Source: a virus
Length of the DNA: 29,208 bases
Direction: 5' to 3' (one strand)
Virus record (IMG/VR): IMGVR_UViG_3300010430_002165
Coordinates: 1 to 29,208 of that record
Below the pieces are notes generated by a model. That model made no database searches and had not been told where the DNA came from. It worked only from the letters and a program-made list of their open reading frames with translations. Shown here piece after piece: positions 17,338 through 26,415 of this stretch. The position numbers and the translations under genes are program-made. Positions within the stretch are counted from its first letter, which is position 1, and each line of letters begins with the position of its first letter.

Positions 17338-18195
17338 TTACATTATTGATATTGTATTGTGATGGGATTGTAGATAATAGTAGAATAGTTGTTCAAACTG
17401 TGATTTTAAATCATATAGATAGTCATCAGCATCTTCAGGATCAAGTTGTAATTGATAACCTCTACCTATCTCATTACCCCAAGCTTTCTTATTAGAGTCC
17501 AATAATCTTTTTGGTAATGGATTAAATTTTAATTCACCATTACTTAATAGGTATTGGGCGAAACATTCGTAAATGAATTCTCCAGTTCTTGGAAGTTTCT
17601 TCATTCTAGCACTTCTAAATGTGCCTATTGATTCTAATAGATTCCTAACTAATGGATCATTATCATAAATTAAACCTCTTGGTTGTCTACTTGCACCATA
17701 TCCATCATTCAATATACTAGATATCGATCTATTGATCTCATTAATGTAATGGTCTATAGAGTTATCACGCATATTATGTCTAAATGTTGCTGCGAATGCA
17801 TGTCCTATTCTATGTGCAATCGTCCATGCAGTTAAGGGTGTTCGATCTGCTGCGGCATTCGCTGTAAATATGACAGTGGTTTCCCCCTCTTTTGGAACTG
17901 GAATATCTTTACCCCACTCTAAACCTAGTAATTTTGTAACATCTTCGGCAGATACAACTCCCATTTCCGAGTGTTGACTTGCATTAGGCTGTTTCACAAA
18001 ATATAAATTAAAATCAGTGTTTTCAATATTATTAAATTTCTGTTCAATCTTCTGTAAACCCGCAGGAGAACTTAGAATAGCAACTGATTGCTTATCATAA
18101 CCATGTCTATTCTTACCACCATCCCACTTACCAATCTTCTGCATATTGATTAGGGGCATCTCTCTTAAGAGATCTAATTGTGAGAGCTTAACCAT
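17338..18195 (-). CDS. Protein with degenerate zincin motif (HRIGH)
   Basis: 285 residues from ATG 18195, just after the upstream stop (TAATATG); a TTG start at 18210 is less likely. TAWTIAHRIGHAFAATFRHN has the spacing of the metallopeptidase HEXXH helix, but the catalytic Glu is Arg (H-R-I-G-H). EFIYECFAQYLLSNG downstream could supply a third ligand in a true zincin. As written it is probably a non-catalytic relative or a structural protein using a similar helix. The N-terminal part (RHGYDKQSVAILSSPAGLQK) is not recognised. Confidence 0.68.
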   Translation of the reverse strand: MVKLSQLDLLREMPLINMQKIGKWDGGKNRHGYDKQSVAILSSPAGLQKIEQKFNNIENTDFNLYFVKQPNASQHSEMGVVSAEDVTKLLGLEWGKDIPVPKEGETTVIFTANAAADRTPLTAWTIAHRIGHAFAATFRHNMRDNSIDHYINEINRSISSILNDGYGASRQPRGLIYDNDPLVRNLLESIGTFRSARMKKLPRTGEFIYECFAQYLLSNGELKFNPLPKRLLDSNKKAWGNEIGRGYQLQLDPEDADDYLYDLKSQFEQLFYYYLQSHHNTISIM

Positions 18196-18196
18196 A

Positions 18197-18520
18197 TTAC
18201 AGTTTGTCAATTTTACTTTGTAAAGTTTTTAAAGCGAGGGTTGCTACACTATCATTCCCAGAATCCGATAATGAACTCAGTTCTTGCTCTATTAACTGCA
18301 TTACAGATCCTTTAGAGATTGAAGTTTCTTCCTCCTGTTCATAAACGTGTTGGGTTTTGACATTCATATCCCCACTTCCTCTACCAAATGTGCCTTTATA
18401 CGACAATCCGATAGCCGTTTCATCAGGACTATGCCAACCACCTTTCTTCTTTGGAGTCGGACCTGTTAACTTGTCAGACCACCCTTCGCTGTATATTTCA
18501 CCCATCTCTTTAATCCACAT
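18197..18520 (-). CDS. Hypothetical protein, 107 aa
   Basis: MWIKEMGEIYSEGWSDKLTG then TPKKKGGWHSPDETAIGLSY, a Gly/Ser-rich middle (GTFGRGSGDMNVKTQHVYEQ) and a C-terminal helix (LALKTLQSKIDKL). It heads the leftward operon and carries an ATTAAATA octamer exactly 5 nt before the ATG, so a late, possibly virion-related, protein is likely. Function unknown. Confidence 0.7.
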   Translation of the reverse strand: MWIKEMGEIYSEGWSDKLTGPTPKKKGGWHSPDETAIGLSYKGTFGRGSGDMNVKTQHVYEQEEETSISKGSVMQLIEQELSSLSDSGNDSVATLALKTLQSKIDKL

Positions 18521-18525
18521 ATTAG

Positions 18526-18533
18526 TATTTAAT
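18526..18533 (-). promoter_or_regulatory. Late promoter octamer ATTAAATA
   Basis: Minus strand ATTAAATA, CTAAT (5 nt), ATG 18520. Same spacing as the other late octamers. Confidence 0.6.
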
Positions 18534-18571
18534 AAAAAGTCTATTTACCTCGTCGGTATCGGTTTTTTCAG

Positions 18572-18596
18572 CCCCCGGAAAAATAAATTTTCGGGG
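18572..18596 (+). promoter_or_regulatory. Hairpin in the NrdB leader
   Basis: CCCCGGAAAA-ATAAA-TTTTCGGGG (one bulged G), 16 nt before the nrdB ATG. Possibly a regulatory stem, or a terminator-like stem facing the divergent unit. A GGTAAATA octamer overlaps its 3' side. Confidence 0.5.
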
Positions 18597-18612
18597 TAAA
18601 TAAACCAGAAGT

Positions 18613-19653
18613 ATGACTCCCGTTGACAATTTGAAAACCCCTGATACAGTCGATGAAATGGACATCGAAGAAGCACCCGACAATATATTCAAAGAACAAA
18701 TTAGCAGAAAGCCGAACAAATACCCGTGGACTGATCAGTTCATTCAAGCCATGCACGATGGCTTCTGGACAGATAAGGAGTTCTCGTTCAAATCCGACCT
18801 CCAACAATTCCGATGCGACCTCACACCACAGCATCAGGAAATAATAATCCGAACCCTTTCGGCTATCGGACAGATCGAAGTTGCCGTAAAAACATTTTGG
18901 GCAAAACTTGGTGATAATCTACCACACCCAGCTTTACAGGATCTTGGATATGTAATGGCAAATGTTGAAGTTATTCATAACAATGCATATGAAAGACTTA
19001 TAAATGTTTTGGATCTCAATGACGTATTTGAAGAGAATCTAAAGTTGGACTGGATTCAAGGTCGTGTTAAATATCTAAAGAAGTATACCCATAGATTCTA
19101 TAAGGATTCGAAGAAGCAATATCTATATGCTTTAATCCTTTTCACATTGTTCGTCGAGAATGTGTCGCTATTCTCCCAATTCTACATCATTAATTGGTTT
19201 GGTAGGTTCCAAAATGTTTTGAAGGATACGGACCAACAAGTTAAGTATACTAGAAATGAGGAAAACATTCACGCATTGGTTGGCATTAAGATCATCAACA
19301 CTATCCGCGAGGAGTGTCCCGAATTATTCGATCAAGAGTTGATCGATAGGATTTCATCGGAAGCGAAATCGGCATTTGAATCTGAGTCGAAAATAGTGGA
19401 TTGGATGGTAAATGGGGTTGACGAAGAGAATTTGTCTGCTACGATCCTGAAAGAGTTCGTCAAAAATAGGATAAATGATTCTCTGTTGCAGATCGGTTTC
19501 GATAAAGTTTTTGAAATTGATGACGAGATTTTGGAAAAAACTATGTGGTTTGATGAGGAATTGTTGGCAAATAATATGACTGACTTTTTCCACGGTAGAC
19601 CCGTAGAGTATTCTAAGAAAAATCAATCATTCGATGAAGACGAACTATTTTAA
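18613..19653 (+). CDS. nrdB: Ribonucleotide reductase class I, beta subunit (NrdB)
   Basis: 346 residues. Di-metal ligands of the ferritin-like fold can be placed: E89, E119xxH122 (EVIHNNAY), E182 (FVENVSLF), E217xxH220 (EENIH). Tyr126, four residues after H122, matches the position of the radical tyrosine of E. coli NrdB. NrdB generates the radical used by NrdA. No ATP-cone is seen. The first 40 residues are an acidic extension. The stop is 6 nt before nrdA. Confidence 0.93.
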   Translation: MTPVDNLKTPDTVDEMDIEEAPDNIFKEQISRKPNKYPWTDQFIQAMHDGFWTDKEFSFKSDLQQFRCDLTPQHQEIIIRTLSAIGQIEVAVKTFWAKLGDNLPHPALQDLGYVMANVEVIHNNAYERLINVLDLNDVFEENLKLDWIQGRVKYLKKYTHRFYKDSKKQYLYALILFTLFVENVSLFSQFYIINWFGRFQNVLKDTDQQVKYTRNEENIHALVGIKIINTIREECPELFDQELIDRISSEAKSAFESESKIVDWMVNGVDEENLSATILKEFVKNRINDSLLQIGFDKVFEIDDEILEKTMWFDEELLANNMTDFFHGRPVEYSKKNQSFDEDELF

Positions 19654-19659
19654 ATTATA

Positions 19660-21303
19660 ATGAATAATATATATTGGCTTAATAAAGATTCTAGACAGTT
19701 TCTAGAACGTGGGTATCTTCTTAAAGGGGAAACCCCAGAACAGAGGATAAGGGATATTGCAGATCGTGCCGAAAAACTTTTAGGTATTTCGTTTGCAGAT
19801 AAGTTTGAAGACTATTTACATAGGGGATTTTATTCACTATCTAGTCCAATTTGGAGTAATTTTGGTAGAGATAGAGGACTGCCTATAAGTTGTTTTGGTA
19901 GTTACATCCCAGATACTATGGATGGGATCATGGATAAACTATCCGAGATATCAATCATGACTAAGATGGGCGGGGGAACTTCTGCATATTTTGGCGATCT
20001 TAGAGGTAGAGGTGCTAAAATATCTGCGGGTGGTGCTTCAACTGGGTCGGTACATTTCATGGAATTATACGATAAGGTTATGGAGGTTGTATCTCAAGGG
20101 TCTGTCCGTAGAGGTTCTATGGCTGCATATCTTCCAATTGATCACCCGGATATCAACGACTTCCTTAAAATTAAATCTGATGGTAATACTATTCAAAACT
20201 TGTCATTCGGAGTCTGCGTATCTGACGAATGGATGCGTAAGATGATTGAGGGGGATAAACCATCCCGTAAGTTATGGGCCAAGGTTATTCAACGTAGGAG
20301 TGAATCTGGTTATCCATATATCTCATTTACTGACACTCTAAATAATAATGCCCCTCAAGTCTATAAAGATAAGGGCCTCACAATCCATAACCAAAATCTT
20401 TGTAATGAGATTGCGTTATCTAATTCCCCGGAAGAATCTTTTGTCTGTGATCTATCCTCCCTGAACCTTGCAAAATGGGACGAACTTAAGGAAACTGATG
20501 CAATTGAAACCTTGGTATATTTCTTGGATGCTGTTATGACTGAATTCATCGATAAGACTGAAGATGTTAAACATATGGAATCTCCGAGAAGATTTGCAAT
20601 AAACCAAAGGGCTTTGGGTGTTGGTGTTCTTGGGTGGCACACTCTCCTACAATCAAAAGATATAGCTTGGGAGTCTATGGATGCCAAATTTCTAAATAGT
20701 GAGATATGGTCTACTATTAGAAAGCGCACAGATAGTGCTACAGAGGCGTTAGCCTCTAAATACGGGGAACCTCCACTATTAGTCGGATATGGCCGTAGAA
20801 ACACCACCACGCTCGCGGTTGCACCCACTACGTCAAGCTCATTCATTCTAGGGCAGGTATCTCCATCTATTGAACCATTAAATAGTAATTACTTCGTTAA
20901 GGATTTGGCCAAGGGTAAATTTACATATAAAAATCCACATCTAATCGAACTCTTTATTTCCATTGATAAAAATACGGTAGAAGTTTGGAGATCCATATTG
21001 AATCATGGTGGTAGTGTTCAACATTTAGATTTCCTAGACGAACATCAGAAAGATGTTTTCAAAACCTTCAGTGAAATCTCCCAAAAGGAAATTATAATTC
21101 AAGCTGCCCAACGACAAAAGTTTATCGATCAGGGACAATCTCTAAATTTGATGATACCACCAAACACTTCAGCTAAGGATATAAATACCTTGTTGATATT
21201 CGCATGGGAGCAAGGGGTTAAGGGTCTGTATTATCAGAGAAGTTCAAACCCATCACAAATGTTAGCTAGATCAATTCTCACATGTAGTTCGTGTGAGGGT
21301 TGA
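19660..21303 (+). CDS. nrdA: Ribonucleotide reductase class I, alpha subunit (NrdA), short form
   Basis: 547 residues. Active-site cysteines: C78 (PISCFGS), C248 (NLCNEI, with E250) and C263 (VCDLSSLNL). GLYYQRSS near residue 524 is the tyrosine pair for radical transfer. The C-terminal CSSC (C542, C545) should be re-reduced by glutaredoxin or thioredoxin. It reduces ribonucleoside diphosphates. It is much shorter than the about 750 aa of typical NrdA because the N-terminal ATP-cone is missing, so activity control by dATP at that site is not expected. Its TGA stop forms part of the -35 box of the next gene. Confidence 0.93.
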   Translation: MNNIYWLNKDSRQFLERGYLLKGETPEQRIRDIADRAEKLLGISFADKFEDYLHRGFYSLSSPIWSNFGRDRGLPISCFGSYIPDTMDGIMDKLSEISIMTKMGGGTSAYFGDLRGRGAKISAGGASTGSVHFMELYDKVMEVVSQGSVRRGSMAAYLPIDHPDINDFLKIKSDGNTIQNLSFGVCVSDEWMRKMIEGDKPSRKLWAKVIQRRSESGYPYISFTDTLNNNAPQVYKDKGLTIHNQNLCNEIALSNSPEESFVCDLSSLNLAKWDELKETDAIETLVYFLDAVMTEFIDKTEDVKHMESPRRFAINQRALGVGVLGWHTLLQSKDIAWESMDAKFLNSEIWSTIRKRTDSATEALASKYGEPPLLVGYGRRNTTTLAVAPTTSSSFILGQVSPSIEPLNSNYFVKDLAKGKFTYKNPHLIELFISIDKNTVEVWRSILNHGGSVQHLDFLDEHQKDVFKTFSEISQKEIIIQAAQRQKFIDQGQSLNLMIPPNTSAKDINTLLIFAWEQGVKGLYYQRSSNPSQMLARSILTCSSCEG

Positions 21304-21327
21304 CAAATCAAAACCCTAATATACACT
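21300..21327 (+). promoter_or_regulatory. Sigma70-type promoter of the ClpP-like gene
   Basis: TTGACA overlapping the nrdA stop codon (TGA 21301-21303), 16-nt spacer, TACACT, then 15 nt to ATG 21343. Confidence 0.6.
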
Positions 21328-21342
21328 ATCAACAAATAATTT

Positions 21343-21990
21343 ATGCAAAACTGGAAATATAAAGGAAGCGCAGCCGCAGAGGAAATCGAACCTACAACAT
21401 ATCAACCGATACTTATCTCACAGGGGAGTATGGATATTCCCCAAATGGGGGGTGGTATCCGAGTAGTAGAGAATACAATTTACTTTTATGATGATGTGAC
21501 GGAGGATTCGATGTTGGAACTTAATAAAACATTATTGGAAGTTGATCTAAAGCTTCAGAATACTAGAAATATTCTTGGAGAAGATGCATTCACTCCGATA
21601 ATCCATCTACATATTAATACATTTGGTGGTAGTATATTCGCAGCATTCTCCACGGTAGACACTATTAGAAATCTAAAATCTAAAGTCTACACATATGCAG
21701 ATGGTAGTGTCGCATCTGCGGGGACATTACTTCTCGCAGTTGGAGATAAACGATTTGTGGGTAAACACGCCCATGTATTGATTCACCAACTATCATCTGG
21801 ATTCTATGGAAAGTTTTCTGAGATTGAAGACGAGATGTATAATCTCAACAATCTAATGAAACTCTTAAAGAAGTTCTACAAAGAACATACCAAAATTCCA
21901 ATGAAAAACTTGGACGCTCTTCTTAAGAAAGATATTTGGATGGAAGCTGATGAATGTGTTCGACTTGGAATAGTTGACGAAATTAAGTAG
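21343..21990 (+). CDS. ClpP-like serine protease
   Basis: 215 residues. Catalytic triad of the Clp/crotonase fold: S125 (GSVASAG), H148 (LIHQL) and D197 (KKDIWMEA). The core follows ClpP (NTFGGSIFAAFSTVDTI, GDKRFVG), with a longer N-terminal extension of about 40 residues. The bacterial partner would be a ClpX or ClpA unfoldase. A phage copy could use the host unfoldase or act alone in processing. It sits next to RNR and convergent with the tail spike gene, overlapping it by 8 nt. The stop is TAG; readthrough adds 15 residues before TGA. Confidence 0.88.
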   Translation: MQNWKYKGSAAAEEIEPTTYQPILISQGSMDIPQMGGGIRVVENTIYFYDDVTEDSMLELNKTLLEVDLKLQNTRNILGEDAFTPIIHLHINTFGGSIFAAFSTVDTIRNLKSKVYTYADGSVASAGTLLLAVGDKRFVGKHAHVLIHQLSSGFYGKFSEIEDEMYNLNNLMKLLKKFYKEHTKIPMKNLDALLKKDIWMEADECVRLGIVDEIK

Positions 21991-23572
21991 ACTTCACAGC
22001 AACCTTCCTCTCATGTATCTGAGGAAGTGCTTGCGTGATGTTCGTGTGATCGTTAATACCCTCATCAGCCGCTATATTTCGAACGTCTTTATTGGATTCT
22101 GTTAATCTAATAGGGATAGAATTGAAATGGTGGCTATGGGGGTAATTTACTATCAAGTTATCTTTAGAAGATGCATACACTGGATAGAACACACCCCCAA
22201 CTTGACATTCACCAATTACAAGTCTCCTGTCTTCATCGGCAGCAAACTTACCATATAGTATAGTATCCTGCGTCTGCTGAACTTCCAGTGGTGCAGTTAT
22301 GTGCTGAACATACAATTCACCTTCCACGGACGCACCACCACCCATAATAGTATTACCTTTAATACCAAGAGAACTTTCTACATATACCTGTCGATTAGAC
22401 CTGAGTGTTATAGTTTTCAATGATTGAATTTCTACAATCGATTCTGACGCTAGTGAAATACCATGAGATGCGTTTATATTGATCTTTTTAAATCCAGCCT
22501 TTAGAGTAGCACCCCCAAGTTCGGTATTACCTGTAGTTTTGAATTGAATTCCACCACTTCCCACAGTTCTAGAGTACGCATTACATACAATCTTACCATC
22601 ATTACCTCCAAGGAAGTTAGATGAATTATCAACTTCCTCTATATGTGGCACGTAATCATGGTTCTTAAATGTTCCAGTTTCGGATACTAACATCTCTAGA
22701 GGTTGACTCCTACCCTTTTCATCTATACGTATGGATGGGAAGTCGTTGAAAGTTCCTCCAATTTGTTCAAATTTATTTCTTTTCGTGATATAGGTTTCAT
22801 CCCCGGTTCCTACTAATTGTTCTATGGGTGTTAGTGTATCTTGTAATTCTAGAATAGCTTTGTTGATCTCTTGGGCTTTATCGTTATCCTCCCATTCACC
22901 ATTTTCAGTTGCAGCATTCTTTTCTGCTCCAAATTCTAATACACCCGGAGCGTTAGATCCAGATTTCCCAGCCCCTTGATCGATATCATCAACGGTTATC
23001 TTACGTTCTTTAGCAGGTTTTGTGTTATTCCTATCTGGAACTGTTACATATGTCGTAACCTCGTCAGATTCCTTTAGTCTAGATGGTATACCTGTGTATC
23101 CATTAAATTTATTCTCGACTGTGAATACATTACTATCTATAACTGGATTCTTTGAACGCTCCCCAGATTTCAATGTTTCAGCCCCATTTGGAAAACCAGC
23201 ACCTCCCCTGTTTACTTTAAATTCACTATTTAAATTTGCAATCGGTCTATAGGTTTCTTTCCATAAAGCCATAGCATCTAATTGACTCTGGGATGAGAAC
23301 CCTTTAAAATTGTAACTATTTCCACCATTTCTTTGAGTTACATCACCCCCAACGAATAATGTTTTATCATTCCCAACAGTTTCAAATGAATCTCGGATAA
23401 CATTCAATTGTTTATTGTTTGTAGCTAACTCACTGTTAACTACATTAGTTAAATTGATATTAGAACCACTTCTATGGGATAGTTTAACCTTCTCCCTCTC
23501 TGTGGTGTTATCAATATCAATCGATCCCCCACGTTGATTGATTACCATTCGGTTTTTATAGATAGATGACAT
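21983..23572 (-). CDS. Baseplate central spike-like protein
   Basis: 529 residues. Following the OB-fold gene by 2 nt, it has a repetitive beta-rich C-terminal half (KKININASHGISLASESIVEIQSLKTI...) of the kind that forms trimeric beta-helical spikes in gp5/gpV proteins. HSHHFNSIPI near residue 485 recalls the HxH iron-binding tip of P2-type spikes. The N-terminal half is polar and low in recognisable motifs (HRSGSNINLTNVVNS). I see no lysozyme domain of the T4 gp5 type. Likely the membrane-piercing spike, made late. Confidence 0.72.
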   Translation of the reverse strand: MSSIYKNRMVINQRGGSIDIDNTTEREKVKLSHRSGSNINLTNVVNSELATNNKQLNVIRDSFETVGNDKTLFVGGDVTQRNGGNSYNFKGFSSQSQLDAMALWKETYRPIANLNSEFKVNRGGAGFPNGAETLKSGERSKNPVIDSNVFTVENKFNGYTGIPSRLKESDEVTTYVTVPDRNNTKPAKERKITVDDIDQGAGKSGSNAPGVLEFGAEKNAATENGEWEDNDKAQEINKAILELQDTLTPIEQLVGTGDETYITKRNKFEQIGGTFNDFPSIRIDEKGRSQPLEMLVSETGTFKNHDYVPHIEEVDNSSNFLGGNDGKIVCNAYSRTVGSGGIQFKTTGNTELGGATLKAGFKKININASHGISLASESIVEIQSLKTITLRSNRQVYVESSLGIKGNTIMGGGASVEGELYVQHITAPLEVQQTQDTILYGKFAADEDRRLVIGECQVGGVFYPVYASSKDNLIVNYPHSHHFNSIPIRLTESNKDVRNIAADEGINDHTNITQALPQIHERKVAVKST

Positions 23573-23574
23573 AA

Positions 23575-24318
23575 TTAATTTTCGTAGTCGTTTGGATATG
23601 TGGAACCGATACCTGATTCATTATCAGTATCATTTAATAAAGTTAAGCTTCTATAATCTTGGGTTACACCGAAGTATACTGGGAATTGTAGATCGCCATC
23701 ATTATGGAATACCCACACCTTAGAACCAACCTCTGGTATGCCAAATAGACCCTTAGCCTTATTTACATGCTTAGATGGTCTATATGAGAATGAATATGGA
23801 TTACATTTAACGGAAAAGTTATCTAAAGGCGACGAGAATGCGTCTCCTATAGCCGTGTCCATGTTTTCGTATAGGAATGCTGGGGAGAACGCTCCTGTCT
23901 GTAGAGTGGGGGGTTCTGTGTCATTTACATCAATACTGCCATAATTGTTATCAGTAATGATCGATACCTTACCATCTTTAAAGTATCTATAGTTACCACT
24001 CTCTCCAACTATAGGATAACAAGGTTCTGCCCAATTGGATAACTTAGCTATCTCCTCAAACATTTCAACATCCTCCCAATCACCTGTAATAAGCTTTTCG
24101 GATTCGGTTTTTGGATTTGAGTTAGTTCCCGGTGATTTTAAATTAAAGTTTTCAAATTTTTCAAACCATTCATCATATGGTTGGTTTGTCAATTCGGGAA
24201 TATAAATCTTAACTCTATTGAGCTTGGCTGGGTCATTATTCTTTACCACAGTTCCTCTATAGAATAAGTTATTAACTCTTTGATCTTCTCCCCCTCTACC
24301 ACTACCTCGTATTGCCAT
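23575..24318 (-). CDS. Baseplate hub OB-fold protein (gp5 N-terminal-like)
   Basis: 247 residues. LFYRGTVVKNNDPAKLNRVK and IYIPEL near the N-terminus, and FGIPEVGSKVWVFHNDGD followed by VYFG near the C-terminus, are the two signatures of the gp5/VgrG OB-fold domain (RVKVxIPE ... PxVGxxVWVxFExGDxxxPVxxG). This domain sits between hub and spike at the baseplate centre. Splitting OB-fold and spike into two genes replaces the single T4 gp5. A terminator precedes it, and TTAAATA lies 7 nt before the ATG. Confidence 0.82.
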   Translation of the reverse strand: MAIRGSGRGGEDQRVNNLFYRGTVVKNNDPAKLNRVKIYIPELTNQPYDEWFEKFENFNLKSPGTNSNPKTESEKLITGDWEDVEMFEEIAKLSNWAEPCYPIVGESGNYRYFKDGKVSIITDNNYGSIDVNDTEPPTLQTGAFSPAFLYENMDTAIGDAFSSPLDNFSVKCNPYSFSYRPSKHVNKAKGLFGIPEVGSKVWVFHNDGDLQFPVYFGVTQDYRSLTLLNDTDNESGIGSTYPNDYEN

Positions 24319-24357
24319 ACATTATTATTTAATTACAAGCTAACTATAGAAAGTCAA

Positions 24358-24385
24358 AAAGCCCAAGAAATTAATCTTGGGCTTT
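24358..24385 (-). terminator. Rho-independent terminator
   Basis: Arms AAAGCCCAAGA and TCTTGGGCTTT with a 6-nt loop; on the minus strand followed by TTGACTTTC. It separates the 122-aa gene from the OB-fold gene. Confidence 0.85.
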
Positions 24386-24406
24386 CATCGATGCAACAGA
24401 TGAGAC

Positions 24407-24775
24407 TTAAATGTATCCGTAGAGATATTTTCTACGTGATTCTGGAGTGTCTACACTTAGAACACCCTTAGTTTGAGATACAGCAGGAACAACGAGAACA
24501 GCAGAACTATGTGTGAAGGTTGTATAACCTCCCCCAGTTTTTGAAAGGGCGAAAACACTTCCATGGTATGCTTTATCTATAACGAATTTAGAACCTTCGA
24601 CATTTAGAGTAGTTGTGGAACCTACTAGGGGTGATACAGCCGTAAAGGTTATACCCTTATCGAAAGTAGATAGAGATGTTGTAGTAACACCACTGGATGC
24701 TGTAACGGTTCCAATTAGATTTGGATCACCTGTTTTTTGAGCGGAAAGTAGGATAGTGTCAAATGAATATAACAT
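24407..24775 (-). CDS. Putative minor virion protein, 122 aa
   Basis: MLYSFDTILLSAQKTGDPNL then GTVTASSGVTTTSLSTFDKG and KSGGGY-like Gly/Thr/Ser-rich beta sequence, ending DTPESRRKYLYGYI. Composition and position next to the capsid gene suggest a structural or decoration protein, but no family is recognised. It has its own GATAAATA octamer 5 nt before the ATG and terminators on both sides, so it is a single-gene late unit, as expected for an abundant product. Confidence 0.6.
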   Translation of the reverse strand: MLYSFDTILLSAQKTGDPNLIGTVTASSGVTTTSLSTFDKGITFTAVSPLVGSTTTLNVEGSKFVIDKAYHGSVFALSKTGGGYTTFTHSSAVLVVPAVSQTKGVLSVDTPESRRKYLYGYI

Positions 24776-24780
24776 ACATC

Positions 24781-24788
24781 TATTTATC
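24781..24788 (-). promoter_or_regulatory. Late promoter octamer GATAAATA
   Basis: Minus strand GATAAATA, 5 nt, ATG 24775. Confidence 0.65.
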
Positions 24789-24815
24789 CAAATTGACTGA
24801 ATTTTTTACAAAAGG

Positions 24816-24848
24816 AAAACCCGCAAGTTCTTCGGACTTGCGGGTTTT
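24816..24848 (-). terminator. Strong Rho-independent terminator after the capsid gene
   Basis: 13-bp arms AAAACCCGCAAGT and ACTTGCGGGTTTT with a 7-nt loop. On the minus strand the stem ends in TTTTCCTTTT. It follows the gp23-type gene. Confidence 0.9.
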
Positions 24849-24888
24849 AGATTTTAGTTCGTAACTTCAGTTACGGTTGTGAGTATCT

Positions 24889-26349
24889 TTACAGATAAAC
24901 AGAAACCGATCCCGGAGTAAACGCAACACCAAGTCCCGTAACAATGACTAGATGGTAATAAAGATTAGCACCGAATATGTTGTTAACAATACCGTAACGG
25001 GTCATAAGACCAACGCGAGGCGTGAAGTTAACAGGATCAATAGCGCGTTGCACCATGATCGGAATATACGGACAATAGATAATACCAGTATCATAATATT
25101 CAGAACCTTTGTAACCCATCAGCGCATACTCAATAGGCGCAGTTCTCACTGGCGTATATTGGTTATTCGTGTAGTTAGTAGAATTCTGAACTTCAGTTCT
25201 TGTATCACGATAAACAGTGAAACGCGCTCCAACAGTTCCTACTTTTGCGATACCAACACCAGCAGTCGAGACTGTGCCATTGATTTCGTAAACTTTAAAG
25301 TCTGGTAGCATTTCCAAAATTGAGCATACTCTAGGAGTAGCAATAATGAAGTTTGCAGCACCACGACGGTTACGAGCAGCCATACGGCCAGCTTCGATAA
25401 TAAGTTTTTGGTAGAATGTTAAATTACGTTCAGCAGTCCAACGACCATCTGCACTTACAGGACTCCAGAAGGAGTAACCTGCCCCATAACCAGCGTTAAA
25501 CGCTGATTGTAGCATACGCATAACAACCTCACGGTCAATTTCGGCTTGGATTTCGTAAGACATCGCATTCGTAAGCTCACCATCGATGTCGATGCCTTGC
25601 ATGTTTTTGATATCTTGTTCCAATTCGATAGACCAACGAGTAGCAAGACGACGAGTTCCAGCTTCGACAGAAGTTTTTTCAAACTTCATTTCGATCTGAG
25701 GAATACGTCCAGTGTTTTCGTAACTCTCAAGGAGTTGCGCTACACCACGATCTTGATCTGCGAATTCCCATACGCCAGCCAAACCACTAAGGTTTGAAGC
25801 AGAAGTACCAGAATGACGAGTATCAAGTAATTGATACCCAAGTTCATTGCTGTCAGGAAGTCCAGTGTTACCATCATACGTGCCAGCACCCGCTCCACCA
25901 TTAAGGTTTCCGGTTCCGACAGCTAGACCATCTACATGGTCTGTATCATTAAGGAAGTCAGATTGATAAGCATAACGCAAAGCGAATGCAAGACCAACTG
26001 GACCACCCATAGGTTGAACACCACAGATCTCGTTAGAGATTAGTTCAGGGAAAGTACGACGAATCATAGGAATGAGGATCTTTGGAAGACGGGAATCACC
26101 GGGAGCATAATTGTCGCCATTTCCACCGGGACTATTAGCCACGGAGGTTGCGCCAAAGATACCAGACGATGAGTTACCTGCCTCTTCGAGACACCATTTC
26201 TCTTGATTTTCCATTAGGATAGCAGTTGTGCGATAAACGTGTTCATTTTGGATTTCACCAACATCTTTCGATGTGTAGTCCAGAATGCCCTTCCATTTAT
26301 CAACGACAGCGTTGACATCTTTTGGATCAATATTTTGAGGAATTTTCAT
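24889..26349 (-). CDS. Major capsid protein (T4 gp23 type)
   Basis: 486 residues. The C-terminal signature GIIYCPYIPIMVQRAIDPVN followed by FTPRVGLMTRYG is that of gp23-family capsid proteins (HK97 fold). The N-terminal 56 residues are probably removed by the prohead protease: WCLEE then AGNSS fits the (L/I)xE cleavage rule, with the cut after E56. It forms the hexamers of the head; no separate vertex protein (gp24) is seen in the window. The leader has GAATAAATTATAG but longer spacing than other late genes. It is the downstream end of the head gene block. Confidence 0.92.
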   Translation of the reverse strand: MKIPQNIDPKDVNAVVDKWKGILDYTSKDVGEIQNEHVYRTTAILMENQEKWCLEEAGNSSSGIFGATSVANSPGGNGDNYAPGDSRLPKILIPMIRRTFPELISNEICGVQPMGGPVGLAFALRYAYQSDFLNDTDHVDGLAVGTGNLNGGAGAGTYDGNTGLPDSNELGYQLLDTRHSGTSASNLSGLAGVWEFADQDRGVAQLLESYENTGRIPQIEMKFEKTSVEAGTRRLATRWSIELEQDIKNMQGIDIDGELTNAMSYEIQAEIDREVVMRMLQSAFNAGYGAGYSFWSPVSADGRWTAERNLTFYQKLIIEAGRMAARNRRGAANFIIATPRVCSILEMLPDFKVYEINGTVSTAGVGIAKVGTVGARFTVYRDTRTEVQNSTNYTNNQYTPVRTAPIEYALMGYKGSEYYDTGIIYCPYIPIMVQRAIDPVNFTPRVGLMTRYGIVNNIFGANLYYHLVIVTGLGVAFTPGSVSVYL

Positions 26350-26415
26350 ATAATATGTTTTCTTTCTATAATTTATTCAAGCCATTAAGAGGCTTCATGG
26401 TTCTTGGTGAAATCT

